From assembly GCA_963169135.1 (NCBI GenBank), contig CAUJEQ010000186.1, positions 1 through 22,011 of the forward strand: a stretch of 22,011 nucleotides of DNA, given 5' to 3'. This DNA comes from Chloroflexota bacterium (GTDB lineage: Bacteria; Chloroflexota; Dehalococcoidia; Tepidiformales; Tepidiformaceae). The stretch's first letter is position 1. Each line of letters begins with the position of its first letter. Positions 13,169 through 21,037 of the stretch are shown here, piece after piece. The notes beneath the pieces are model-generated. The model searched no databases. It was given only the letters and a program-made list of their open reading frames with translations, and was not told where the DNA came from. The translations under genes were made by a program, and so were the position numbers.

Positions 13169-15580
13169 TCAGTGGCCTCCGGTAGCGGCGGGCTCGCGGG
13201 CGATGACGCCAGCGAGTTCCAGGTCGTGAATCTCATTCCCCGAGAGGCCCAGCAGGCCACCCAGGATGTCTCCGTTGGCCTCGCCAAACCCGGGCGCCGG
13301 GCCGGACACCGGCACCGGCGTCTCGCTGAGGAGGAAGGCGACCCGCGGGTAGGGCGTCGGGCCCACGCCCGGCGTGTCCACGAATTCGAGGCCATGCCGG
13401 GCGATGACTTGCGGGTCGCTCAGTAATTCGAGCGCGTTGAGGACGGCCCCTGCCGGGACACCGGCACCCTGCAGTGCGGACTGCGCCGCGTAGTGGGGCC
13501 GCTCTATCGTCCAGGCGGTGATGGCTTCGGCGATGCGGGCGCGCGCTGCCTTCCTCCCTCCAGGCGATCCGAGCGCGGGGTCAGTGCGGAGGTCCGGGCG
13601 GCCGATGACCGCGCAGAGGGATCGCCACTGGTCCTCAGCTTGCACGGCGATCGCTACCCACGCATCCTCGCCCGCACAGCGGAAGACATCGTGGGGCTCG
13701 AACTCGGGATGTTCGTTCGCTGCGCGCATACGCTCTCTGCCGTTCATCGCGAAGTCCATGTAGGCATCGGCGAGCACCTGGAACTCGCCCTCGATCATCG
13801 CGAGTTCGACGTGCTGGCCCTCTCCGGTGGCCTCCCGGTGGCGCAACGCCGCCAGCGTGGCGAAGGCGGCAAGCACCCCGGCCTGCTGGTCGCAGAAAAA
13901 GTTGCCGGGCTTCATCGGGGGACCGTCCGGGTAGCCCGTAAGGTGCGAGAGCCCGCTCATCGCGTCGATGCCCGGGCCATAGGAAATGCGGTCGCGGTAG
14001 GGCCCGGAGAGCCCGAAGGCGGGCATCGAGGTGAGGATGATGCCGGGGTTCACGGCGGCCAGGGCTTCGTAGGAGATCCCGAGGTTGCTCAGCACGCGGG
14101 GAGCAAAGTTCTGGACCACAACGCCGGACTGCCGAACGAGGTCAAGAAACAGCGCACGGCCCCGGGGCTTCGCGACGTCAACGACGAAGCTGCGCTTCCC
14201 GTGATTCAGCTCGTTGAAAAGCATGATGCGGTTATACGTCGGGCTCTCTGCGCCATCGAGCACCGGTGCGACGCCCGCGGCGTGTTTCGGGCGGCTGGAA
14301 GGCGCCTCGACCTTGATCACCTCCGCTCCAAGGTCGGCGAGGATGAACGACGCGATTGGTCCGGCAACGGCGTTGGTGAAGTCGATGACACGGACGCCGG
14401 ACAAGGGCCGGGGCCCGTCTACCGGGACCGGCGTCGGTGGGTTGGGAATGCGTCGCCATGTCTCACCGCGGTGCTGGCCGAGAGCAGGCGAGGGCGCGGT
14501 TACCCACGGTATGCCATGGAGCCGCATCGGCGCGCCGGGCTGCAGCACAGCCCCCGCCGCCGGGTGGCTGACGGTGACAAAGCTGCCGCGTTCGATGTGG
14601 TGCTGCTCGCGGAGGACTTCGGCCGGCGACCGCACCTCGGTGAACGGTAGGCGAAGTTCCTGCGCGGCTTGCACGATGTCATCCCGATCCCTCTCGGCGA
14701 GCCATTCGTCCATGATCGCGTCGACCTCATCGGCATGGCCCATCATCGTGGCGAGCACATCCGGGTCGGCGAGCCGCGGGTGGGGGATGAGCGCCCCGAG
14801 CAGATCCAGGTAGCGGTTGTTCGAGTGGCAGTGTACGTAGCCATCGCGGCAGGGACGGATGGTCGAGGGGTAGGAATGTTCGGGCGGGAAGCCCAGCAAA
14901 CGTGTTCCGTTGCGCCGGGCGATGCGTCCGTAGAAGTGCGCGCCCTGCTCGACCCCGCCCAGCATGAAGGTCGAGGCTTCCATGGCGGAACAATCGACCA
15001 CCTGGCCCTCGCCGGTGAACTCCCGCGCCCGTAGTGCGGCGAGCGTGCCAAGGGCGAGGTGCGCGCCCGCCTGGTACTCGACGAGCGAGCCGTAGGCCTT
15101 CAAAGGCTTGCGGTCGGGACTGCCGGTGAGCATGGCGTACCCGCCCAGTGCGTAGGCGATGAGCTCGCCCCCGCCGAAGCCGGCATACGGTCCCGTCAGG
15201 CCGAACGTGGTGACGCTGGCGATGACAAGGCTGGGATGCAGTGCCCTCCAGGCCTGCAGGTCGATGCCGGCGGTGGCGCGGAGCGCGGGCGGGTGCGACA
15301 GGATGACCACGTCGGCGGCGGCGAGCAGACCGTGGATCGACTCGGGCGAGCCATCGTCCACCTGGCTGCGCTTCCCGGTATTGAGATGAAGGAAGAGCCC
15401 GGAGCGCTCCGTGTGTGGCAGGTCGCCCGGGAAGGGGCCCGCGCGGCGGGTGGAGTCGCCACCCGGCGGTTCGAGTTTGATGACGTCAGCGCCGAGCCCC
15501 GCGAGGAGCTTGCCACAGTAGGGACCGCTGACGCCGGTGGCGAGTTCGAGCACGCGCAGACCTTCGAGTGCAGCCGCCAA
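13169..15580 (-). CDS. tandem (double-domain) CaiB/BaiF family CoA-transferase
   Basis: About 803 residues, twice the usual class III CoA-transferase length, with two complete copies in one chain. The N-terminal copy has LEGLRVLELATGVSGPYCGK, DVIKLEPPGGD, TTFGLTGPYAG and GEGQVVDCSAMEAS. The C-terminal copy, from about residue 395, has LSGVRVIDFTNAVAGPIAS, EVIKVEAP, PAFGLSGPYRD and GEGQHVELAMIEG. Such enzymes move CoA between acids or act as racemases. The second copy has Glu where the first has Asp in the GEGQ-x-V-D motif, so the halves may differ in activity. TTG 15580 is chosen because AGGAGG lies 5 bases before it. The GTG two codons upstream (15586) falls within that Shine-Dalgarno sequence and is the alternative start. 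It is followed by the crotonase after 4 bases. Confidence 0.9.
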   Translation of the reverse strand: MAAALEGLRVLELATGVSGPYCGKLLAGLGADVIKLEPPGGDSTRRAGPFPGDLPHTERSGLFLHLNTGKRSQVDDGSPESIHGLLAAADVVILSHPPALRATAGIDLQAWRALHPSLVIASVTTFGLTGPYAGFGGGELIAYALGGYAMLTGSPDRKPLKAYGSLVEYQAGAHLALGTLAALRAREFTGEGQVVDCSAMEASTFMLGGVEQGAHFYGRIARRNGTRLLGFPPEHSYPSTIRPCRDGYVHCHSNNRYLDLLGALIPHPRLADPDVLATMMGHADEVDAIMDEWLAERDRDDIVQAAQELRLPFTEVRSPAEVLREQHHIERGSFVTVSHPAAGAVLQPGAPMRLHGIPWVTAPSPALGQHRGETWRRIPNPPTPVPVDGPRPLSGVRVIDFTNAVAGPIASFILADLGAEVIKVEAPSSRPKHAAGVAPVLDGAESPTYNRIMLFNELNHGKRSFVVDVAKPRGRALFLDLVRQSGVVVQNFAPRVLSNLGISYEALAAVNPGIILTSMPAFGLSGPYRDRISYGPGIDAMSGLSHLTGYPDGPPMKPGNFFCDQQAGVLAAFATLAALRHREATGEGQHVELAMIEGEFQVLADAYMDFAMNGRERMRAANEHPEFEPHDVFRCAGEDAWVAIAVQAEDQWRSLCAVIGRPDLRTDPALGSPGGRKAARARIAEAITAWTIERPHYAAQSALQGAGVPAGAVLNALELLSDPQVIARHGLEFVDTPGVGPTPYPRVAFLLSETPVPVSGPAPGFGEANGDILGGLLGLSGNEIHDLELAGVIAREPAATGGH

Positions 15581-15618
15581 GTCCACCTCCTCTCCGGGCA
15601 GGCCGGAGTGGCGGGATT

Positions 15619-16164
15619 CTAGCGGGCGGGAGCGCGACGTGCCGAGGCGATTCGGTCGAGGTTGTCGACGATGACCCCGACCTGGCTCTCGCTGAGGTGC
15701 TCATCGAGGATGGTGAGGTACGCCGCGTCCTCGGCCTCGAGGTGGCCGCGCGCCAGGCCGTAGAGCCCGTACAGGAGGGGGTGCAGGAACTTCGCGTAAG
15801 CGGCAGGGTCGTTGGCCTCCCTCGCCGCCGCCACCACTTTCTCCAGGTCGCCAGTCATCTCCATCATCACCTGGTGCTGGGCACGCATGACGGCGACCGC
15901 ACCCGTAGCGCCATAGACACCGTCGACCGCGATGAACAGGGTGAACTCCTCGGCTTCGCAGGCAGGAAGGAACGTGCGTTGAAGGAACGCCAGTGCGCGA
16001 TCGAGGGCTTTGAAGGCGAGGGCTGGTTCCGCGGAAGTTGCCGCCTCGGCGGCCGTCTGGAGTGCGGAGAGGCCCTCGTGCAGGGGCCGCCGCGCGTCGC
16101 GCAGCGGCCCTACAACGCGGTCCTCGACCGTGGTCGGCTCGGCGGAACTGGTCACGGTTTCCAT
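15619..16164 (-). CDS. hemerythrin-like (HHE) domain protein
   Basis: A 181-residue, all-helical protein with a hemerythrin-like pattern: H29, EAEEF (70-74), MRAQHQVMMEM (H97, E102), FLHPLLYGLYGLARGHLEAED (H128, H141, E145/D146). Hemerythrins bind a di-iron centre used for oxygen, NO or redox sensing. In related proteins a His usually comes just before the EAEE segment (PHAEAEE). Here it reads PACEAEE, so one iron ligand seems lost or replaced by Cys69/Glu. The ATG at 16164 lies 13 bases inside the upstream methyltransferase gene, so translation is coupled. The CoA-transferase follows within about 40 bases. Whether it senses oxygen for this pathway is speculation. Confidence 0.78.
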   Translation of the reverse strand: METVTSSAEPTTVEDRVVGPLRDARRPLHEGLSALQTAAEAATSAEPALAFKALDRALAFLQRTFLPACEAEEFTLFIAVDGVYGATGAVAVMRAQHQVMMEMTGDLEKVVAAAREANDPAAYAKFLHPLLYGLYGLARGHLEAEDAAYLTILDEHLSESQVGVIVDNLDRIASARRAPAR

Positions 16165-16985
16165 GTGACGACCCCCAGGGGAGTTGGTTCGGCGGTCAGT
16201 AGCAGACGGCCGTCGGCGGTACGGGGCGCGCGGTCCAGGGCAGCGATAAGCCGGGCATCCTTCTCTCCACCGGGTTCGATGAAGAGTTGCTGGCGCAAGA
16301 AGCCCAGGGCGGCATCGGCGGCAGGATAGGCGACGGGAGCCCGTTCGCCGAGCCAGACGCTGAAGATCTTGCCCCGCGCAAGGAGCAGCGTGAGAAATTC
16401 GGCCAGTGCGGGGAGCGGGTTGCGGGCGACGCCATGGACCGGGGGCCAGAACGCCTCCGCCGCAGCTGACGGCGCGCGGGCAAGCAGGACGGCAACGCAC
16501 AGCCGCCGCGCGTGGGCCTCCATCGCATCGAGGAACGGGCCGAGCTCTTCGATGTCGTAACTCACGTGGGCGATGAAGGTGACATCGGCCGGCGGGACAC
16601 CGTCAGCCGGCCAGCGCTGCTGAACGGTTTCCACGCCGCTCACCGAATACTCGGTCGCGGCTTCGCGGAGGACAGCGAGCATCGCGCTCGACGGATCGAG
16701 AGCGGTGACGCGCGCACCGGCGAGCGCCAGGGGGAGGGCGTAGCGCCCTCCGCCGGCTCCGATGTCGAGCCACGACTCGCCGGGGACCACCAGCGAACGC
16801 AGGGCTTCGAGGGCGGGTTCGTCGGTGCGGCGCGGGTCGGACTTGAATCCGCCGGCGACCGGGGCGTAGAAGTCGGGGCGTTCGGGAACATCGCGGAACT
16901 CGTCAGCCTGTTCGCGATTTCGGCGGACCTGGAGCGCCCAGGCTTCCTGGAGCTGCGCGGGGTCGAGTCCAAGGGGGCCAGTCAT
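16152..16985 (-). CDS. class I SAM-dependent methyltransferase, substrate unknown
   Basis: A 277-residue protein with the Rossmann-like SAM-binding motif I LDIGAGGGRYALPLALAG (73-90) and an acidic residue ending beta-2 (VTALDPSS, D97). A motif IV-like strand follows (ADVTFIAHVSYDIEELGPFLDAME, about 133-156). The N-terminal 60 residues are helical (QLQEAWALQVRRNREQADEFRD) and could form a substrate lid. No feature identifies a small molecule, protein or RNA substrate. ATG 16985 has no Shine-Dalgarno. It is the first gene of the minus-strand run and overlaps the hemerythrin-like gene by 13 bases. It is divergent from the rhodanese gene, with 93 bases between the starts. Confidence 0.85.
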   Translation of the reverse strand: MTGPLGLDPAQLQEAWALQVRRNREQADEFRDVPERPDFYAPVAGGFKSDPRRTDEPALEALRSLVVPGESWLDIGAGGGRYALPLALAGARVTALDPSSAMLAVLREAATEYSVSGVETVQQRWPADGVPPADVTFIAHVSYDIEELGPFLDAMEAHARRLCVAVLLARAPSAAAEAFWPPVHGVARNPLPALAEFLTLLLARGKIFSVWLGERAPVAYPAADAALGFLRQQLFIEPGGEKDARLIAALDRAPRTADGRLLLTAEPTPLGVVTWKP

Positions 16986-17035
16986 GGTGGCAGTCTGAAG
17001 GCGAGTTGCGGGCGCCGCAAGTTCGGGCAGGAGTG

Positions 17036-17044
17036 TGCTAGGCT
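17036..17044 (+). promoter_or_regulatory. candidate extended -10 (TGCTAGGCT) for the rhodanese gene
   Basis: TG-C-TAGGCT fits an extended -10 in the 93-base divergent gap, 34 bases before the GTG start. A Shine-Dalgarno TAGGAG is at 17068-17073. No -35 match is seen. Confidence 0.4.
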
Positions 17045-17078
17045 TTCTCTACCAGATTAGTCAACAATAGGAGTTCCC

Positions 17079-17429
17079 GTGGCAACCAAGGACCCGCGCG
17101 AGCCGTTCACCCGCATTTCGGTGGCCGAAGCGAAAGAGAAACTGGACAAGGGCGAAGCCGTAATGGTCGATGTTCGCGAACCGCACGAGTATGCCGAAGT
17201 GCATGCGAGTGGCGTGCGCCTCATCCCCGTGAACACGGTCATTGGCGAAGTGAAGCAAATCCGCGATTTCGCCGGCGACAAGGAAGTCCTCTTCATCTGC
17301 AAGTCCGGGCAGCGCAGCGCGCTTGCGGCTGAGTTTGCGACGGCAGCGGGGTTGGAGGACATCGCGCTCTACAACGTCGAGGGTGGCACGCTCGCCTGGG
17401 TCGAGGCAGGCCTTCCGACGGGGGAGTGA
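17079..17429 (+). CDS. single-domain rhodanese-like sulfurtransferase
   Basis: A 116-residue rhodanese domain. VMVDVREPHEYAEVHASG (28-45) is the conserved CH2A-type start. The active-site loop CKSGQR (74-79) holds the catalytic C74 that carries a persulfide. NVEGGTLAWVEAGLP (99-113) is the usual end. Such proteins transfer sulfane sulfur, for example from thiosulfate to thiols or cyanide, in the cytoplasm. No signal peptide is seen. It starts with GTG at 17079, with TAGGAG five bases upstream. It is monocistronic in appearance, as the livK promoter follows. It may be linked to sulfur handling with the TauE-like exporter, but the two genes are 14 kb apart and that is only a guess. Confidence 0.92.
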   Translation: MATKDPREPFTRISVAEAKEKLDKGEAVMVDVREPHEYAEVHASGVRLIPVNTVIGEVKQIRDFAGDKEVLFICKSGQRSALAAEFATAAGLEDIALYNVEGGTLAWVEAGLPTGE

Positions 17430-17472
17430 ACCGGTAGAGCATGATCCCCTCGCCATGTCGTCATATGTGCAG

Positions 17473-17501
17473 TTGACTCAACCGGGAGTGAAACCTAGCA
17501 T
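17473..17501 (+). promoter_or_regulatory. sigma-70-type promoter of the liv operon
   Basis: TTGACT (17473-17478), a spacer of exactly 17 bases, then TAGCAT (17496-17501). This is the best consensus match in the window. It would give a 5' leader of about 60 nt ending in GAGGAGGG (17553-17560), 8 bases before the livK ATG. A second TTGACC at 17520 pairs less well with TAAGGG at 17542. Confidence 0.62.
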
Positions 17502-17568
17502 TCCGGCGACTGCGTACCCTTGACCGGAGCCTACCAAACGGTAAGGGTGCCAGAGGAGGGAATGCTAA

Positions 17569-18816
17569 ATGAAACGAGCCTATTGGAGCCGCCTGCACTG
17601 GTTGCTGGCGGCATTCGCCCTGGTGGCGGTGGTAGCCGCCGCTTGTGGCGGAGACGACGATGATGACGACACGGGCGGCGACGGGGGTGACGTCACCTAC
17701 GGTACGGCCGGGTTCAAAGTCATCGAAATTGCCGCGGGAGCGCCTGTCAAGATCGGCGTTTCGAGCGTCACTTCGGGTGACCTGACGGGGCTTGGCCAGC
17801 CGATCGTCGACGCCGCCATACTGGCCGGCGAGGGGAAGACGATCCAGGGTCACCCCATTGAATGGGTGGTGAAGGACGACCAGTGCTCGCCCGACGGCGG
17901 TGCGGCAGCTGCGAACCAGATCCTCCAGGAAGGCGTCGTCGCGACGGTTGGCCCGATCTGCTCGGGCGCCGTGGTTGCCGCGCAACCCCAGTACGAGCAG
18001 GCGGGCGTGACCCACGTCTCGCCTTCGTCGACAGCCCACAAGCCTACGTTCCCGGACCGCGACCAGGTCTTCCAGACCTTCCTGCGGACGACCTACAGCG
18101 ACGACATCCAGGGCCCGGCCCAGGCGAAGTTCGCGTATGGGACGCTCCAGGCGAAGACGGCGTACATCGTGTACGACACCGACGCGTATGGGTCGGGTCT
18201 GCGCGACGCGTTCCGCAAGGCGTTCGAGGCCGAAGGCGGCAAGATCGTCGGCACTCCTGAGGGCTTCGAAAAGAAGACGACCGACTTCAAGTCGATCGTG
18301 ACCAATATCCAGAACGCGAAGCCGGACCTGGTCTACTTCTCCGGCTTCTACGCCGAGGCCACGCCGTTCATCAAGCAGCTCCGGGCCGAGAACAAGGACG
18401 TGAAGTTCCTCTCGGGCGACGGTGTGAAGAACGACGAATTCACCAAGGGCGCTGGTGCCGACGCAGAGGGTGCATACCTCTCACTGCCGAGCCCGGTGTA
18501 CGCCGGCGACGGCTACCGGAGCTTCACCGAGCTCTTCGAAAAGGCGACCGGGCTGAAAGTTGACTCCAGCCCGTTCGTGGCCGAGTCGTACGATGCGGCG
18601 ACCGTCATCATCACGGCCCTTGAGAAAGTGGCCGAGAAGGATGGCGACAAGCTCAAGATCGACCTGGAGAAGCTGAACGAGGAGATCCGCAAGGTCGAAC
18701 TCGACGGTGCCGCCGGGAAGATCAAGTTTGACGCTCGCGGCGACAACGTCGGCGGCGAGACGCCGGTCAGCCTCTTCGTCGTGAAGAACGGCGCGTACGA
18801 AGAGGTGAAGGACTAG
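17569..18816 (+). CDS. livK: branched-chain amino acid-type ABC transporter substrate-binding lipoprotein
   Basis: A 415-residue extracytoplasmic binding protein of the Leu/Ile/Val (Peripla_BP_6, type I fold) family. Residues 1-25 are a lipoprotein signal peptide with lipobox VAAAC; C26 would be lipidated. A low-complexity Asp/Gly linker follows (GGDDDDDDTGGDGG). The binding domain begins near PVKIGVSSVTSGDLTGLGQP (59-78) and includes VVATVGPICSGAVVAAQPQY and YIVYDTDAYGSGLRDAFRKAF. It delivers ligand to the LivHM permease. Family members also bind amides, urea or aromatic acids, so branched-chain amino acids are only the default. ATG 17569 has a strong GAGGAGGG Shine-Dalgarno. A hairpin separates it from livH, which commonly favours higher livK mRNA levels. 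Confidence 0.93.
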   Translation: MKRAYWSRLHWLLAAFALVAVVAAACGGDDDDDDTGGDGGDVTYGTAGFKVIEIAAGAPVKIGVSSVTSGDLTGLGQPIVDAAILAGEGKTIQGHPIEWVVKDDQCSPDGGAAAANQILQEGVVATVGPICSGAVVAAQPQYEQAGVTHVSPSSTAHKPTFPDRDQVFQTFLRTTYSDDIQGPAQAKFAYGTLQAKTAYIVYDTDAYGSGLRDAFRKAFEAEGGKIVGTPEGFEKKTTDFKSIVTNIQNAKPDLVYFSGFYAEATPFIKQLRAENKDVKFLSGDGVKNDEFTKGAGADAEGAYLSLPSPVYAGDGYRSFTELFEKATGLKVDSSPFVAESYDAATVIITALEKVAEKDGDKLKIDLEKLNEEIRKVELDGAAGKIKFDARGDNVGGETPVSLFVVKNGAYEEVKD

Positions 18817-18844
18817 CACGCGAAGTCGCGATCGCTAGAATGCA

Positions 18845-18885
18845 CGCCACCGGGAGGCGCTCGAAACTGGGCGCCTCCTGTGGCG
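18845..18885 (+). terminator. long hairpin between livK and livH (attenuator or mRNA stabiliser)
   Basis: CGCCAC, a one-base bulge, then GGGAGGCGC, a 10-base loop, GCGCCTCC, then T-GTGGCG: about 15 paired bases with one G-U pair. No T-run follows; the next bases are TAACGCCC. Its place between the binding protein and permease genes suggests partial termination or protection of the livK transcript. Confidence 0.65.
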
Positions 18886-18909
18886 TAACGCCCAGCCGAC
18901 GAAAGGGTC

Positions 18910-19878
18910 ATGCCGCCCGTGGATGCACCTCACCTCGCGCTTTCAGTGGGCTTTTGGTCCGACCAGTTCGTCAACGGCCTGACGACGGGAAGCCTGTACG
19001 CCTTAATCGCGCTGGGCTACACGATGGTCTACGGCGTGCTGAAGATGATTAACTTCTCCCACGGGGAAGTGTTCATGTTGGGTTCGTTCGCCGGCTACGG
19101 CGTCCTGGCCGCGATGGGCGGCGACGATATCTCTGGCGTGATGGTTGCGGTGACCATCCTCGCCGCGCTCATCGGAGCAATGGCAGTCTCAGCGGGCACC
19201 GCGGCAGTGGTGGAGCGGATCGCCTACCGGCCGTTGCGGAACGCGCCCCGGCTGGCGCCGCTCATCAGCGCCATCGGCGTGAGCATCTTCCTGCAATACC
19301 TGGTGCTCGACCAGACGGATGCGCGAGCAAAGTTCTACCCGGACATCTTCCCGCGTGGCGACTTCTCGGCCGGGCCCTTCGACATCACCTACATCCAGAC
19401 GTTCCTGATCGCGAGTTCACTCGCGATGATGGTGTTCCTCTATGTGATCATCCAGCGAACACGGATGGGCCGGGCCATCCGGGCAGTGGCCGAGAACCCG
19501 GCGAACGCATCGCTCATGGGCGTGGACGTGAATCGCACCATCGTGATGGTTTTCGTACTCGGCGCGGCTATGGCAGGCGTTGCCGGCGTACTGCACGGGC
19601 TGTTCTTCCAGACAATCCGGGGAAGCATGGGGTTCTTGCCCGGCATCAAGGCGTTTACCGCAGCCGTGCTCGGAGGTATCGGGAGCATCCCCGGGGCCGT
19701 TGCGGGGGGTTACGCGCTGGGGCTCGCTGAAACGGTGGGCCGCGAACTCCTCAACGAGCTGCCTGGCGTGGACCTGGGCAACCAGTGGCGGGACGTGATC
19801 GCGTTCAGCCTGCTGGTGACCATCCTCATCTTCCGGCCGACGGGCATCTTTGCCGAACGGGCGTCGTCACGTGCCTAG
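18910..19878 (+). CDS. livH: branched-chain amino acid-type ABC transporter permease LivH
   Basis: A 322-residue integral membrane permease. It contains the LivH signature near the N-terminus (GLTTGSLYALIALGYTMVYG, 23-42, then INFSHGEVFMLGSF). The cytoplasmic coupling loop RMGRAIRAVAENPANASLMGVD is at about 184-205, and the terminal VLGGIGSIPGAVAGGYALG repeat also matches. Eight or so hydrophobic segments are visible. It pairs with LivM to form the channel. ATG 18910 has AAAGGG only 2 bases upstream, so spacing is poor. The in-frame GTG at 18919 would have an 11-base spacing and is an alternative start. The stop lies within the start region of livM. Confidence 0.94.
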   Translation: MPPVDAPHLALSVGFWSDQFVNGLTTGSLYALIALGYTMVYGVLKMINFSHGEVFMLGSFAGYGVLAAMGGDDISGVMVAVTILAALIGAMAVSAGTAAVVERIAYRPLRNAPRLAPLISAIGVSIFLQYLVLDQTDARAKFYPDIFPRGDFSAGPFDITYIQTFLIASSLAMMVFLYVIIQRTRMGRAIRAVAENPANASLMGVDVNRTIVMVFVLGAAMAGVAGVLHGLFFQTIRGSMGFLPGIKAFTAAVLGGIGSIPGAVAGGYALGLAETVGRELLNELPGVDLGNQWRDVIAFSLLVTILIFRPTGIFAERASSRA

Positions 19879-19885
19879 GCCATCG

Positions 19886-21037
19886 ATGAATCCCATGCGG
19901 CAGCTGGGAGACTCGACGGTGGGCCGGCTGCCCGGCGCGGCCCGGTGGCCGCTCTTCCTGGCACTTGTTGCGATGCTTCCGTTCCTGCTCTCGGACGTCT
20001 GGATCCAGATGCTGTTCTTCGTGGGCCTGTTCATCGTCCTCGGCCTGGGGCTCAACGTGGTGGTGGGGTTCGCCGGATTGCTGGACCTTGGCTACGTCGC
20101 GTTCTTCGCCGCGGGTGCATACAGCCTGGGGATCATGACCTCGCCGGGGTCGCCGTTCGACCTCGATATGAACTTCTGGTTGGTGCTGCCGCTCGGCGTG
20201 TTGATCGCGGCGTCGTTCGGCGTCCTCCTCGGCCTCCCCGTGTTGCCGCTCCGGGGCGACTACCTGGCGATCGTCACACTCGGTTTCGGCGAAATCATTC
20301 GCCTGTTCCTGGTGAATCGCGAGGACGTGACGGCGGGGTCCCAGGGCTTGAGCGCGATCGCACGGCCGGAAATCGGCTCGTTCCAGATCGAAACGTTCAC
20401 CCACTGGTTCTACTTCATCCTGATTGCTGCCGTCATAGTCGGGTTCATCGCCTCGCGGCTGCGCGATTCGCGCATCGGCCGAGCATGGGAGGCGATTCGC
20501 GAAGACGAAGATGTCGCGGCGGCGATGGGCGTGAACAAAGTGAAGTACAAGCTGATGGCGTTTGCGATCGGCGCATCGGTCGGTGGTCTCGGCGGCGTGC
20601 TCTATGCGTCCTTCATCGGGTTCATCAATCCCGCCGGATTCAGCCTGCAGGTCAGCATCGACGTGATCGCGGTCGTCATCATCGGCGGGATGGGGAGCAC
20701 CCCCGGGGTGATCCTCGGGTCGCTCGTGCTCATCGGATTCCCGCGCATCCTGCAATTCAAGGAGACCGCCGACTTCCTCGGCAAGTTCGAATGGCTGCGC
20801 GACGGACTGAACGGCATCGTTGCCGCATTCGATACCGTGATCCCGGGTTCGATCGGCCGGCTGCCCGCCGCCAGCGAGTGGGGCCGGGAACTGGCCGACG
20901 ACACCCGCTTCATCATCTTCGGTGCGCTCCTGGTGGCGATCATGGTTCTCCGGCCCGAGGGGCTCGTCCCTTCGCGGAGGCGCCAGCTTGAGTTCGAAAC
21001 CGAAGACCTGCCGGTCCCGGCCGGCGGAGCAGCCTGA
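19886..21037 (+). CDS. livM: branched-chain amino acid-type ABC transporter permease LivM
   Basis: A 383-residue membrane permease, second half of the channel. The N-terminal part, LNVVVGFAGLLDLGYVAFFAAGAY, and the coupling loop RIGRAWEAIREDEDVAAAMGVN (about 195-215) are LivM hallmarks, as is IIGGMGSTPGVILGS. A segment after about residue 290 (FKETADFLGKFEWLRDGLNG...AASEWGRELADD) is hydrophilic and longer than in short LivM proteins. The final helix reads FIIFGALLVAIMVLRPEGL. ATG 19886 is chosen; in-frame GTG 19871 (overlapping the livH stop) and ATG 19895 are alternatives, none with a good Shine-Dalgarno. The stop overlaps the livG ATG by one base (TGATG). Confidence 0.93.
   Translation: MNPMRQLGDSTVGRLPGAARWPLFLALVAMLPFLLSDVWIQMLFFVGLFIVLGLGLNVVVGFAGLLDLGYVAFFAAGAYSLGIMTSPGSPFDLDMNFWLVLPLGVLIAASFGVLLGLPVLPLRGDYLAIVTLGFGEIIRLFLVNREDVTAGSQGLSAIARPEIGSFQIETFTHWFYFILIAAVIVGFIASRLRDSRIGRAWEAIREDEDVAAAMGVNKVKYKLMAFAIGASVGGLGGVLYASFIGFINPAGFSLQVSIDVIAVVIIGGMGSTPGVILGSLVLIGFPRILQFKETADFLGKFEWLRDGLNGIVAAFDTVIPGSIGRLPAASEWGRELADDTRFIIFGALLVAIMVLRPEGLVPSRRRQLEFETEDLPVPAGGAA

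Noticed and set aside
13493..14650. 385-residue plus-strand open frame inside the CoA-transferase
   Set aside because: Antisense shadow; no recognisable domain, and the opposite strand carries two full CaiB/BaiF copies.
17502..17568. Possible riboswitch in the livK leader
   Set aside because: The leader is only about 60 nt and shows no conserved aptamer elements that I recognise.
17639..17688. Asp/Gly-rich codon repeats at the start of livK as a DNA repeat element
   Set aside because: They encode the flexible linker after the lipobox Cys, which is common in lipoproteins, and are not a separate repeat.
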